Below are positions 15,545 to 24,255 of a DNA stretch of 64,000 nucleotides, piece by piece. Numbering within the stretch: the stretch's first letter is position 1; every line of letters begins with the position of its first letter. This DNA is from an uncultured Bacteroidia bacterium (GTDB taxonomy: Bacteria; Bacteroidota; Bacteroidia; Bacteroidales; CAJPTX01), in the NCBI GenBank assembly GCA_938038735.1, contig CALHSW010000034.1, positions 1-64,000 of the forward strand. The letters run 5' to 3'. Made by a program: the position numbers and the translations under genes. The notes beneath the pieces were generated by a model that saw only the letters and a program-made list of their open reading frames with translations, was not told where the DNA came from and searched no databases.

Positions 15545-16738
15545 ATGACCCCTCTTTCCACAGGGGCTTCGTGGCGCGATATGGAATTCAGTTGTCCTGC
15601 GAGCACCGTGCGATTGGGGTCCATGTTTAGCGGTATCGGCGCGGTGGAACACGCAATGCAGCGGCTGCGGCTGCAGCATAGAATAGTGTTTGCAGGGGAC
15701 ATAGATGCGAAGTGCAAGCAGAGCTACTTCGCTAATTATGCGATTGCGGAGGGGGATTGGTTTGATGATGCGCGGAGCTTTGATGCACGGTGCTACCGCG
15801 GGGAGGTTGATTTGCTGGTGGACGGAGCGCCATGCCAGGCGTTCTCAATGGTGGGTAAGCGGAAGGGCTTTGAGGACGCACGCGGTACGCTGTTCTACGA
15901 GTTTGCACGTGTAATAGAGGAGACGCAGCCGAAGGTGTTCATCTTCGAGAATGTAAAAGGCCTCCTTAGCCACGACAAAGGCAAGACGTGGAGCGTTATG
16001 CATTCCATTTTCTCCAGCTTGGGGTATCAGGTATACTTCCGAGTGCTTAACAGCAAGGATTATGGGATTCCACAGCACCGAGAGCGCATTTTCTGTATCG
16101 GGTTCAGGGAACCCACCCCATTCGCTTTTCCGGCTCCCATTCCTTTGGAGTATAGGATGTACGATTTTTTGGAAGACACCATCGACACGAAGTACTTTTT
16201 GAAGGAGAAGGGGGTGAAGTTTGTAACCAGCCATAAGAATCGAACAAAGCGCTATACGCAGATTAATGGGGAGGTGGCTCTTTGCCAAAAGCGTAACCAA
16301 CAGTACAATTGGCATGGTGATTTTGTCTACCACCCTATGGCGATTGATGAGGTGGCGGCCGAGAGCTTTGATGCATTTGTCTTTCGGGTGAACGAGGTGG
16401 AGGAGAAGTACTACCTATCGGATAAGCTGCGAGACTACGTGCTTTGCCCTGGAACGAAGAATTTCAGGACCCGCATAGAGACCGATTTGGATGTGGCGCG
16501 TCCCCTGCTGCATACAATGCACAAAATGCATCGGGCAGGGGTAGATAACTACGTGACGCACATCGGGCGCATCCGTAAGCTCACGCCGCGGGAGTGTCTG
16601 CGGCTCATGGGGTTTCAAGATTCGTTTAGGATAGTGGTTTCCGACACGGCCGTGTATCAGCAGGCGGGCAATTCAATTGTGGTGGACGTGCTGATTGCGT
16701 TGCTCAAGCAGATGGACATAACGAGGTACGGGGAGTGA
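15545..16738 (+). CDS. DNA (cytosine-5) methyltransferase
   Basis: 397 residues from the chosen start. It transfers a methyl group from S-adenosylmethionine to cytosine in a specific DNA site. All key motifs are in order: I LGSMFSGIGAVEHAM, IV DGAPCQAFSMVGKRKGF with the catalytic Cys97, VI FIFENVKGLLSHD, VIII YGIPQHRERIFCIGF (QxRxR), IX RKLTPRECLRLMGFQ and X QQAGNSIVVDVLIALL. The target-recognition region lies between VIII and IX, about residues 190-335. The frame is open back to 15380, but a promoter box inside it (15421) and lack of family similarity before residue 56 argue for the ATG at 15545, or 15581 as alternative. No cognate restriction enzyme or Vsr gene is adjacent, so it looks solitary. 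Confidence 0.93.
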   Translation: MTPLSTGASWRDMEFSCPASTVRLGSMFSGIGAVEHAMQRLRLQHRIVFAGDIDAKCKQSYFANYAIAEGDWFDDARSFDARCYRGEVDLLVDGAPCQAFSMVGKRKGFEDARGTLFYEFARVIEETQPKVFIFENVKGLLSHDKGKTWSVMHSIFSSLGYQVYFRVLNSKDYGIPQHRERIFCIGFREPTPFAFPAPIPLEYRMYDFLEDTIDTKYFLKEKGVKFVTSHKNRTKRYTQINGEVALCQKRNQQYNWHGDFVYHPMAIDEVAAESFDAFVFRVNEVEEKYYLSDKLRDYVLCPGTKNFRTRIETDLDVARPLLHTMHKMHRAGVDNYVTHIGRIRKLTPRECLRLMGFQDSFRIVVSDTAVYQQAGNSIVVDVLIALLKQMDITRYGE

Positions 16739-16800
16739 TGGTGCAGCTGGGGAAGGAGCGATTTCGGTTGGTGAAGGTGTTTCCGAGGCCGCTGGGCTGC

Positions 16801-16971
16801 TAGGGTCAGTCTTTCAGACTGGCTTGCTCTTGGGGGCAAGGAGTCCGGGGGTTTAAAAACCCCCGGCTATTGAGAGACCGTCCTACGGACGGGGCTACAT
16901 TGGCGCGCAGCTCTGCGCGAGTGTATGGGAGTAAGGGGCGCTGTATGCGCGGGGTATGGCTGAGGGGCTGC
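16801..16971 (+). repeat. Dispersed hairpin repeat, tandem unit 1 (c)
   Basis: A 171-base unit repeated immediately downstream. In order it holds five self-complementary elements: CAGTCTTTCAGACTG, TTGCTCTTGGGGGCAA, a perfect 22-base palindrome of CCGGGGGTTT/AAACCCCCGG (around 16845-16866), CCGTCCTACGGACGG and GCGCAGCTCTGCGC. It begins 62 bases after the methyltransferase stop and has the same orientation. Confidence 0.9.
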
Positions 16972-17142
16972 TAGGGTCAGTCTTTCAGACTGGGTTGCCC
17001 TTGGGGGCAAGGAGTCCGGGGGTTTAAAAACCCCCGGCTATTGAGAGACCGTCCTACGGACGGGGCTGCATTGGTGCGCAGATCTGCGCGAGTGTATGGG
17101 AGTAAGGGACGCTGTATGTGCGGGGTATGGCTGAGGGGCTGC
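16972..17142 (+). repeat. Dispersed hairpin repeat, tandem unit 2 (d)
   Basis: Second exact-length 171-base copy, differing from unit 1 at only a handful of positions. Some changes improve pairing: the second stem is now TTGCCC/GGGCAA and the last palindrome GCGCAGATCTGCGC. A few bases of the next unit (CTAG) follow, then the similarity ends. Confidence 0.9.
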
Positions 17143-17319
17143 TAGTGTGGCTCTGCATGGCTGTGGGGGTGCGCATGCAGACGGGGCTGCCTAGGGATGT
17201 AAAATCTATTGTTCTTTGTAGCGTAAGCGGAAGGCGGGGAGTGCACGCCCCTTACCGCGACGCAAGCATTGCGGGAGAGTACTGATTACTAGGCGTAAAG
17301 CAATGTAAACTAATATTCG
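17143..17319. other. Intergenic region upstream of yifB
   Basis: No gene. A short near-palindrome GGGGAGTGCACGCCCC lies at about 17236-17251. Confidence 0.4.
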
Positions 17320-17327
17320 TACCTTTG
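17320..17327 (+). promoter_or_regulatory. Bacteroidetes-type -7 box (TACCTTTG) for yifB
   Basis: TACCTTTGCG lies 19 bases before the yifB start codon, so the leader would be only about 10-15 bases. No TTG at the -33 position was seen. Confidence 0.55.
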
Positions 17328-17346
17328 CGAGCAAAGACGAAATGAA

Positions 17347-18885
17347 ATGCTTGTAAAGTGTTACGGCAGTGCCGTGCATGGCATAAAGGCGGTGACGATA
17401 GTCATTGAGGTGGCCACGACTAGCGGTATAAAGCTGAGCATGGTGGGGCTGCCCGACAATGCGGTTAAGGAGAGTGAGCAGCGCATTCGGTCGAGCTTTG
17501 AGACCAATGGGTTCAAGTTCCCCCGGCAGGCCGTGATTGTAAACATGGCGCCGGCGGATATGCGCAAGGAGGGGTCGGCGTACGATTTACCCATCGCGGT
17601 GGCGATACTGGCCGCGTCGGAGCAGATGCCCGCGGAGGCGCTGGGGGGCTTCGTGATGATGGGGGAGCTGTCGCTCGATGGGACGCTGCACCCCGTGAAG
17701 GGATGTCTCCCGATGGCGATACAGGCGCGCGAGGAGGAGTTTGAGGGGCTGATAGTGCCGCGGGAGAATGCGCATGAGGCGGCGGTGGTGAATAATTTGG
17801 AGGTGTATGCCGCGGATAACCTCACGCAGGTGGTGGAGTTTTTCAATGGGAAGAAGGATGCATTGGAGTTCGTGCCGTGCAACACACGGGCTAATTTTGA
17901 GCGTGAGGCGAACGCGTACGATGTAGACTTCTCAGAGGTGAAGGGGCAGGAGACGGTGAAGCGGGCCATGGAGGTGGCGGCGGCTGGTGGGCACAACATG
18001 ATTATGGTGGGGCCTCCTGGAGCGGGCAAAACGATGATGGCGAAGCGATTGCCAACGATCCTCCCGCCCTTGACGCTGCGCGAGGCGCTGGAAACGACTA
18101 AAATCCATTCGGTGGTGGGGCGGCTATCGCCGGGGAGCGGGCTGATGACCGTTCGTCCCTTCAGGGCGCCGCACCATACGATAAGCGATGTAGCGCTGGT
18201 GGGCGGAGGTCAGTACCCCCAACCCGGGGAGATTTCGCTGGCGCACCACGGGGTGCTTTTTCTCGATGAGCTCCCAGAGTTTAAACGATCGGTGCTTGAG
18301 GTGCTACGGCAACCGTTGGAGGAGCGTAAGATAACGATCTCGCGGTCAAAGAGCAGCGTGGACTACCCGGCGTCGTTCATGCTGATTGCATCGATGAATC
18401 CTTGCCCATGCGGTTTCCATAACCATCCCACCAAGGAGTGCGTCTGCACGCCGGCGCAGATACAGAAGTATTTAAACAAGATATCGGGGCCTCTGCTGGA
18501 TAGGATAGATATCCACATAGAGGTGGTGCCGGTGCCCTTTGAGAAGCTCTCGCAGCAGCCGGCGAGCGATAGCAGCGCCACGATACGCGCGAGGGTTGTG
18601 GCGGCGCGTAGGCGGCAGGAAGAGCGGTTCATCTCAACGGGTATATACTGCAATGCGCAGATGTCGTCGCGGCATATTGCGGAGTACTGCCAGCTGGACA
18701 AGGAGTCGATCGACCTGCTCAAGGGGGCGATGGAACGGATGAATCTGTCGGCGCGGGCGTACGATAGGATATTGAAGGTATCGCGCACGATAGCAGACCT
18801 GGCTGGGGCAGAAAATATTGAGGCGAGCCATGTGGCAGAGGCAATCCAATACCGCACGCTGGATAGAGCGGGGTGGCTGGGGTGA
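17347..18885 (+). CDS. comM: YifB/ComM-family Mg-chelatase-like AAA+ ATPase
   Basis: 512 residues, full length for the family. ComM is a hexameric helicase that extends strand exchange during integration of transforming DNA. Layout: N-terminal Lon-protease-like S5 fold (GLPDNAVKESEQRIRSS, about residues 35-51, and the VNMAPADMRKEGSAYDLPIA region); Walker A GPPGAGKTM near residue 222; Walker B VLFLDELPEF near 302; the conserved MNPCPCGF with further cysteines (ECVC) that may bind metal; and sensor/C-terminal helices (RTIADLAG). The ATG lies close to the -7 box. The gene stands alone and ends before a strong terminator shared with the opposing lipoprotein gene. Confidence 0.95.
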   Translation: MLVKCYGSAVHGIKAVTIVIEVATTSGIKLSMVGLPDNAVKESEQRIRSSFETNGFKFPRQAVIVNMAPADMRKEGSAYDLPIAVAILAASEQMPAEALGGFVMMGELSLDGTLHPVKGCLPMAIQAREEEFEGLIVPRENAHEAAVVNNLEVYAADNLTQVVEFFNGKKDALEFVPCNTRANFEREANAYDVDFSEVKGQETVKRAMEVAAAGGHNMIMVGPPGAGKTMMAKRLPTILPPLTLREALETTKIHSVVGRLSPGSGLMTVRPFRAPHHTISDVALVGGGQYPQPGEISLAHHGVLFLDELPEFKRSVLEVLRQPLEERKITISRSKSSVDYPASFMLIASMNPCPCGFHNHPTKECVCTPAQIQKYLNKISGPLLDRIDIHIEVVPVPFEKLSQQPASDSSATIRARVVAARRRQEERFISTGIYCNAQMSSRHIAEYCQLDKESIDLLKGAMERMNLSARAYDRILKVSRTIADLAGAENIEASHVAEAIQYRTLDRAGWLG

Positions 18886-18928
18886 AATGTGGGGTATAGG
18901 GTGCGGGGATGGTCAGAAACCCTCCTAC

Positions 18929-18971
18929 AAATGAAGCGGGGGAGCGATGCTTTCGCTCCCCCGCTCCATTT
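18929..18971. terminator. Bidirectional hairpin terminator
   Basis: The arms GCGGGGGAGCG (18936-18946) and CGCTCCCCCGC (18954-18964) pair perfectly around a 7-base loop. The flanking AAATGAA and CCATTT extend the pairing with a mismatch and give a short T-run on both strands. It sits between the convergent yifB and lipoprotein genes. Confidence 0.88.
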
Positions 18972-18987
18972 ATGGTGATACTCTAGT

Positions 18988-19368
18988 TTACTTCTTAGAG
19001 AATTTATCCCCATTTACGATTAGCATCTTCCCATCGAAGAAGCCAATTGAGCTGCTTTCAGACTTCCTCTCTCCTTCTTCCTCACTAACCGTTATGATTA
19101 GCGTGGTCTTGTTGAGGGTCCAGGTGAAGACACCATTGCTCTTTCTCTCTTCCCACATTGGTTTCCCCTCACTGTCAAACCTTCCTGGGTACTTATAGCT
19201 GCTAGTCAATACGCCACTTCCTCCCTTGTTGAAGGTTAGGGTGGTAAAGCTATGCTCCTCCTTGTGCTCCCACGTTCCCACCAGCTTTCCATCCTTCTTG
19301 CAGCTTGTAGCCGCAGCCACCATGATGGCAGAGACCGCCATCAGCACTAAAATCCGTACGTACCTCAT
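18988..19368 (-). CDS. Small lipocalin-like lipoprotein
   Basis: 126 residues. The signal peptide ends in a lipobox AAATSC (Cys23), so the protein is probably lipidated. The mature part starts KKDGKLVGTWEHKEEHS and continues in beta strands (LTFNKGGSGVL, GVFTWTLNKTTLIITV), the pattern of lipocalin-like proteins common in Bacteroidetes (GxW near the N-terminus). Ligand and role are unknown. It is a single minus-strand gene in a long plus-strand stretch, with its own promoter at 19421-19428 and a shared terminator downstream. Confidence 0.85.
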   Translation of the reverse strand: MRYVRILVLMAVSAIMVAAATSCKKDGKLVGTWEHKEEHSFTTLTFNKGGSGVLTSSYKYPGRFDSEGKPMWEERKSNGVFTWTLNKTTLIITVSEEEGERKSESSSIGFFDGKMLIVNGDKFSKK

Positions 19369-19420
19369 AGTTCCCTTACTTTTTATTGTTCTCCACTTAA
19401 TGTTCCATCTAAGTCTGCCG

Positions 19421-19428
19421 CGAAGGTA
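19421..19428 (-). promoter_or_regulatory. -7 box (TACCTTCG, minus strand) for the lipoprotein
   Basis: On the minus strand the sequence reads TATACCTTCGCGG, one mismatch from TAnnTTTG, 53 bases before the ATG. A run of T residues lies upstream where a -33 element would be. Confidence 0.5.
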
Positions 19429-19847
19429 TACGTATGTCGTGTAAAAAAAACTAAATGGGTAACTCTTGTTTTCGCTATGCGCTATACAGTTTGTTTACAG
19501 CGGGTTATGCCAAGAAAGTTTTTTAATGCTATGATGGGAGAGATTTCGGGGGATGGGCTAGGAGGGTGCGGGGATGGCGGAATGATACCTGAAACCCCCT
19601 TTATTCTAGTGCTTTCCGTGCCGCTACGCATCGAATTGCGCACGGTCTGCCCGTGCGCGGCGAAACGCTACGGCTACGAAGGCCGCCCTTACTGGGGCTG
19701 TGGGGTGATCTTTGCATAGTCATAGGAGGGAGTGGATCTTTTTTGAACTATTTAACAGCATCAAGTGGTTCTGTGTGAAACAAAGCGGCGTTTTTGGCGT
19801 TAAAATGGAATAGGTGGATTTTATGCATTGAACGGAGGAGCGACACT
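19429..19847. other. Intergenic region upstream of the glycogen enzyme gene
   Basis: About 420 bases. A GC-rich segment at about 19610-19700 (around CGCACGGTCTGCCCGTGCG, itself a stem) looks unlike its surroundings and may be another mobile or repeated sequence, but no second copy was found here. The ribosome site CGGAGGAG of the next gene is at 19833-19840. Confidence 0.4.
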
Positions 19848-22800
19848 ATGATAAAGGAGCGATTGATGCCGGACTATTTGTTCGAAGTGAGCTGGGAGGT
19901 GTGCAACAAGGTAGGCGGAATACACACGGTGCTGGCCACGAAGGCGCGTGCCGTGTCGGAGACGCTGGAGGGGGTGCACGTGGTGATAGGTCCGGACATA
20001 TGGCATAGCGATGAGAAGAATGTGGAGTTTGAGGAGGGAGAGGGCGAGTGGGGGGACTGGGTGGCGCACGCTCGGCAGGAGGGGCTTCGGATTCGTGTGG
20101 GGCGGTGGAACGTTTTGGGGCGGCCGCTGGCCATACTGGTGGATTTCACGACGCTGGTGCCGCAGAAGGATGCGATCCTGACGCACCTGTGGGATGTATA
20201 TAAGCTGGACTCTATTCAGGGGCAGTGGGACTACGTGGAGCCGGTGCTTTTCGGCTACGCAGCTGGAATGGTGATTGAGAGCTACGTGCGCTACCAGCTG
20301 ACGATGAGCCATCGGATCGTGGCGCAGTTCCATGAGTGGATGACCGGCGCGGGGTTGCTCTACCTCAAGGAGAGGATGCCGCAGATCGCGACGGCGTTCA
20401 CGACGCACGCAACTGTGCTGGGGCGCTGCATTGCGGGCAATGGTCTACCGCTGTACGATGGTTTGGAGCAGTACGATGCCAACCAGAAGGCCAAGGAGTT
20501 CAACGTGGTGTCGAAGCATTCGCTGGAGAGCCTGTCGGCTCAGCAATCGGATGTATTCACCACGGTGAGCGAGATTACGGCGCGGGAATGTGACCGGTTT
20601 TTAGGGAAACCGATCGATCTGTGCACGCCGAACGGCTTTGAGCCGACGTTCGTGCCGAGCGAAGAGGAGTTCAAGCTGCAACGGCTGGAGGCGCGCATGC
20701 GCATGTTTGAGGTGGCGGAGAAGCTTTTGGGGCAGCAGATACCGCTGGACTCATTGCTCGTGGGGATTGGCGGGCGTTACGAGTTCAAGAATAAGGGGCT
20801 TGATCTGTTTCTTGACTCGATGCGTAAGCTGAATGACGATTCGGGATTGGATCGTTCGGTTTTGGCGTTTATGCTGATCCCGGCGGGGAATCATGGCCCG
20901 CGCCGCGACTTGACGCTGGATAGCGTGGACGGCGCGGGGGAGGGGCAGGTGCCGACGGGCGATGCCCGATGGATAACCCACTACCTGAGCGATCCCCAGG
21001 GCGACATGATCTTACAGCGCTTGAAGGAGCTTGGGCTGAAGAATCGTTCCGAAGATCGGGTGAAGGTGATTTACGTACCGTGCTATCTCAACGGGGATGA
21101 TGGGGTGTTTAACCTGTCGTACTACCGCTTACTGATAGGGATGGACATGACGGTGTTCCCCTCCTACTACGAGCCGTGGGGCTACACGCCGCTGGAGAGT
21201 TTGGCGTTTCACGTTCCAACGGTGACCACGACGCTAGCAGGGTTTGGCAAGTGGGTGGATGCGCATGCGCATAGGGGGCAGCAGGGGGTACTCGTTGTGA
21301 AGCGGGGCGATAAGAATTACGAGGAGGTGCGGGATGCGATAGCTGGGGCGATAAGTAGTCTATCTCGGATGTCGAGTAGCGAGGTGCAGACGTGTAGCAA
21401 GGATGCGGAGGAGGTGTCGCGCGTTGCCCTATGGGGAAATCTTGTGGAGGAATACTATAAGGCATACGCGTTGGCATTACGGAAGGTAGGCGCGCGGGAG
21501 AGCCAGTTCACAGCATATCGCCCCACAACGAAGGAGAGCGAGGCGGGGCATCCCTCCGTCGGGGAGCCGAAGTGGGTTCGGATGATGGTGGTGAAGAACA
21601 TCCCGAAGGAGATAGCGGCGCTGGAAGAGCTGGCGCATAACATGTGGTGGGTATGGCATCCCGCGGCGGGGGAGCTCTTTGAGAGTATAGACCCGAAGCT
21701 GTGGCGGGAGTGCGAGGAGAACCCCATCGATTTGTTGGATAAGATTTCGTATAAGCGGCTGCAGGCGTTGGCGGGCGACACGGGGTTTTGGGGACGTTTG
21801 CGTTCGGTGAAGCAGAGCTTTGACGACTATATGGGCGCCAAGCGGGAAAAACCGGGGGCGCAGATAGCGTACCTAAGCATGGAGTATGGGCTTCACTCCT
21901 CGCTCAAGCTCTATTCGGGCGGGCTGGGGGTGCTAGCGGGCGATTACCTCAAAGAGGCATCGGATCGTAACGTCAATATGGTAGCCGTGGGCTTGTTCTA
22001 CCGCTACGGATACTTCACGCAGCGGCTCTCGCACATGGGGCAGCAGATAGCATCGTATAATCATCAGAATTTTGCGCAGTCGCCGGCGGTGCCGGTGCGC
22101 GATGCGAGCGGGCGTTGGGTGACGGTGGAAGTGGCGATGCCGGGGCGGATGGTGAAGATTCGGCTATGGGTGGTGCATGTGGGGCGAATCCCGCTGTATT
22201 TGCTAGACACCGACTTTGAAGAGAATTTGGAGCAGGATCGGTCGATAACGTACTACCTCTACGGGGGCGACCATGAGAATCGGTTCAAGCAGGAGATGGT
22301 GCTGGGCATCGGCGGGATGCGAGCGTTGCAGGCAGCGGGGGAGCATCCGACGTTGCTCCATCTGAATGAAGGTCACGCGGCGTTCGCGGCGCTGGAGCGG
22401 ATGCGGCAGTGCATGGTGGACGAGAAGCTGTCGTTTGAGGAGGCGCGAGAGCTGGTGCGGGCATCATCGCTATTCACGACGCATACGCCGGTGCCGGCGG
22501 GCCACGACCGCTTCGATGAGGAGCTGGTGCGGACCTACATGGCGCATTACCCCGCGCGGTTCACGATAACGTGGGAGCGGTTCGTGGGTTTTGGCAGGGA
22601 GAACCCAACGGATCGGGGCGAGAAATTCTCGATGAGCAATTTGGCCGCGAACTTCTGCGTGGGGATGAACGGCGTGAGCCAGCTCCACGGCAAGGTGAGC
22701 CAAAAGATGTTTGCTGGGCTTTGGCCAGGCTACTACCCGTCGGAGAACCATGTGGGGGCAGTGACCAACGGGGTGCATTACCCGACGTGGGTGGCGACGC

Positions 22801-24086
22801 AGTGGCGCTCCGTACTCCATCCAACGGGCGATCTCGATGCGCTTCCCGAATGGGAGCGCGTGCTGGCCATGCCCGATGATAAGCTATGGGGAATACGTTG
22901 CGAGCTGAAGCGGACGCTCATGGGGTCAATCGTGGAGATGCTTGACACCGCGGAGATGATGCAAACGCAGCCCCCGCGCAATTTGGTGCGGATTAAGGAG
23001 CGTCTAAATCCCGAGGTGCTGACGATAGGTTTTGCGCGGCGCTTTGCGACCTATAAACGAGCGCATTTGCTATTTACGGATTTGGAGCGTCTCGCGGCGA
23101 TTGTGAATAGCAAGGAGCGGCCGGTGCAGTTTCTCTTTGCTGGGAAGGCGCATCCGCACGACGGCGCGGGCCAGGATTTAATCAAGAGGATTTTTGAGGT
23201 GTCGCAGCGGCCGGAGTTCCAGGGAAAGGTGCTTTTCTTACCGAATTACGATATGCAGCTGGCGCACCGCATGGTGCAGGGCGTTGACGTATGGCTGAAT
23301 ACGCCGACGCGGCCGCAGGAGGCGTCGGGCACGAGCGGGATGAAGGCGGTGATGAACGGGGTGCTGCACTTCAGCGTGCTCGATGGCTGGTGGGTAGAGG
23401 GGTACGAGCCGGGCGCGGGCTGGGCGATAGCCCAGGAGCGGTCGTATGGCGACCAGCAGGTGCAGGATGAGCTTGACGCGAGCATACTGTACGCAACGAT
23501 AGAGAATGAGATAGCACCGATGTACTACGCGCGGAATGCTAAGGGAGTGCCCACGGAGTGGATTGAGTATATAAGGCACTCGATGGCGCGCGTAGCGCCA
23601 AGATTTGCGTCGACCCGTATGCAGAAGGATTACTTTGATAAGTACTACACTCCGATGGAGTCGCGGTTGGCAATGCTCCGGGCGGATGGCAACAAGGCGC
23701 TGTACGATTTGGTGGCGTGGAAGCAGCATATGCTGAGCAACTGGGGCGCCGTGCAGGCGATTCGTGTGGAGCGAGTGGATGCCGGCGAGCAGCAGGTGGT
23801 GACGGGAAATGAGTATACGGAGCGGGTGTTGCTGGATACGGGGAAGATAGATCCGCAGTACATCGGGGTGGAAGAGGTGATATCGGAGCTGCAGCCAGGG
23901 CGCACGGAGGTGCAGATTCAGAGTACACAGCAGTTTAAGCTGGTGGGGCAAGATGGGCATAGGGCCGAGTATGAGGTGGTTTTACGCCCCACGTCGCCAG
24001 GCATGTACGAGCGGGCGATACGTATTTTTGCCACGCACCCGCTGCTTCCCCATCGCATGGACTTCTGCCTAGTGCGGTGGCTATAG
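19848..24086 (+). CDS. Glycogen synthase (GT3-like) fused to alpha-glucan phosphorylase (GT35)
   Basis: 1412 residues holding two opposing activities. Residues about 1-570 resemble GT3 glycogen synthase: DYLFEVSWEVCNKVGGIHTV (sugar-nucleotide site), AQFHEWMTGAGLLYL, TTHATVLGRCIAGNG, NGFEPTFV, and the PSYYEPWGYTPLESLAFHVP C-terminal donor-binding loop. Residues about 585 onward match the phosphorylase, beginning with the DUF3417 region (LEELAHNMWWVWHP) and containing AYLSMEYGLHSSLKLYSGGL, LHLNEGHAAF, THTPVPAGHDRF and EASGTSGMKAVMNG with the pyridoxal-phosphate lysine K1166. Synthesis from sugar nucleotide and phosphorolysis to glucose-1-phosphate would thus share one chain. The ATG at 19848 with AACGGAGGAG upstream is preferred over a start at 19794. 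pdxH, making the phosphorylase cofactor, lies next. Confidence 0.93.
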   Translation: MIKERLMPDYLFEVSWEVCNKVGGIHTVLATKARAVSETLEGVHVVIGPDIWHSDEKNVEFEEGEGEWGDWVAHARQEGLRIRVGRWNVLGRPLAILVDFTTLVPQKDAILTHLWDVYKLDSIQGQWDYVEPVLFGYAAGMVIESYVRYQLTMSHRIVAQFHEWMTGAGLLYLKERMPQIATAFTTHATVLGRCIAGNGLPLYDGLEQYDANQKAKEFNVVSKHSLESLSAQQSDVFTTVSEITARECDRFLGKPIDLCTPNGFEPTFVPSEEEFKLQRLEARMRMFEVAEKLLGQQIPLDSLLVGIGGRYEFKNKGLDLFLDSMRKLNDDSGLDRSVLAFMLIPAGNHGPRRDLTLDSVDGAGEGQVPTGDARWITHYLSDPQGDMILQRLKELGLKNRSEDRVKVIYVPCYLNGDDGVFNLSYYRLLIGMDMTVFPSYYEPWGYTPLESLAFHVPTVTTTLAGFGKWVDAHAHRGQQGVLVVKRGDKNYEEVRDAIAGAISSLSRMSSSEVQTCSKDAEEVSRVALWGNLVEEYYKAYALALRKVGARESQFTAYRPTTKESEAGHPSVGEPKWVRMMVVKNIPKEIAALEELAHNMWWVWHPAAGELFESIDPKLWRECEENPIDLLDKISYKRLQALAGDTGFWGRLRSVKQSFDDYMGAKREKPGAQIAYLSMEYGLHSSLKLYSGGLGVLAGDYLKEASDRNVNMVAVGLFYRYGYFTQRLSHMGQQIASYNHQNFAQSPAVPVRDASGRWVTVEVAMPGRMVKIRLWVVHVGRIPLYLLDTDFEENLEQDRSITYYLYGGDHENRFKQEMVLGIGGMRALQAAGEHPTLLHLNEGHAAFAALERMRQCMVDEKLSFEEARELVRASSLFTTHTPVPAGHDRFDEELVRTYMAHYPARFTITWERFVGFGRENPTDRGEKFSMSNLAANFCVGMNGVSQLHGKVSQKMFAGLWPGYYPSENHVGAVTNGVHYPTWVATQWRSVLHPTGDLDALPEWERVLAMPDDKLWGIRCELKRTLMGSIVEMLDTAEMMQTQPPRNLVRIKERLNPEVLTIGFARRFATYKRAHLLFTDLERLAAIVNSKERPVQFLFAGKAHPHDGAGQDLIKRIFEVSQRPEFQGKVLFLPNYDMQLAHRMVQGVDVWLNTPTRPQEASGTSGMKAVMNGVLHFSVLDGWWVEGYEPGAGWAIAQERSYGDQQVQDELDASILYATIENEIAPMYYARNAKGVPTEWIEYIRHSMARVAPRFASTRMQKDYFDKYYTPMESRLAMLRADGNKALYDLVAWKQHMLSNWGAVQAIRVERVDAGEQQVVTGNEYTERVLLDTGKIDPQYIGVEEVISELQPGRTEVQIQSTQQFKLVGQDGHRAEYEVVLRPTSPGMYERAIRIFATHPLLPHRMDFCLVRWL

Positions 24087-24188
24087 GGGATACGGGCGAA
24101 AGGAAGAGGGTATGGATGGCAATGCTTTCGGCGGAGCGAATGCGGTGATGGCGCGGAGATACCGTGAGTGGGATGGTTTTAGTGGGGG

Positions 24189-24219
24189 TTGGAAATGGAG
24201 AAAAAAATTACCATCTTTG
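24189..24219 (+). promoter_or_regulatory. pdxH promoter (TTG-N20-CATCTTTG)
   Basis: TTG at 24189-24191, 20 bases, then CATCTTTG (24212-24219). One mismatch in the -7 box. The transcript would start about 25-30 bases before the pdxH ATG. Confidence 0.6.
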
Positions 24220-24255
24220 CGCCTTGAAAAGGGGATACGGGAATAAGTTTGACAA

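Noticed and set aside
15145..15717. Minus frame of 190 residues overlapping the methyltransferase start
   Set aside because: No motif and antisense to a well-supported gene.
13665..16738. Complete restriction-modification system
   Set aside because: The nuclease-domain protein and the methyltransferase are separated by ArsR and queD and no specificity or helicase part was found.
19477..19719. Open plus frame of 80 residues before the glycogen gene
   Set aside because: No start signal and the GC-rich middle resembles non-coding repeated DNA; no second copy in this window to prove it.
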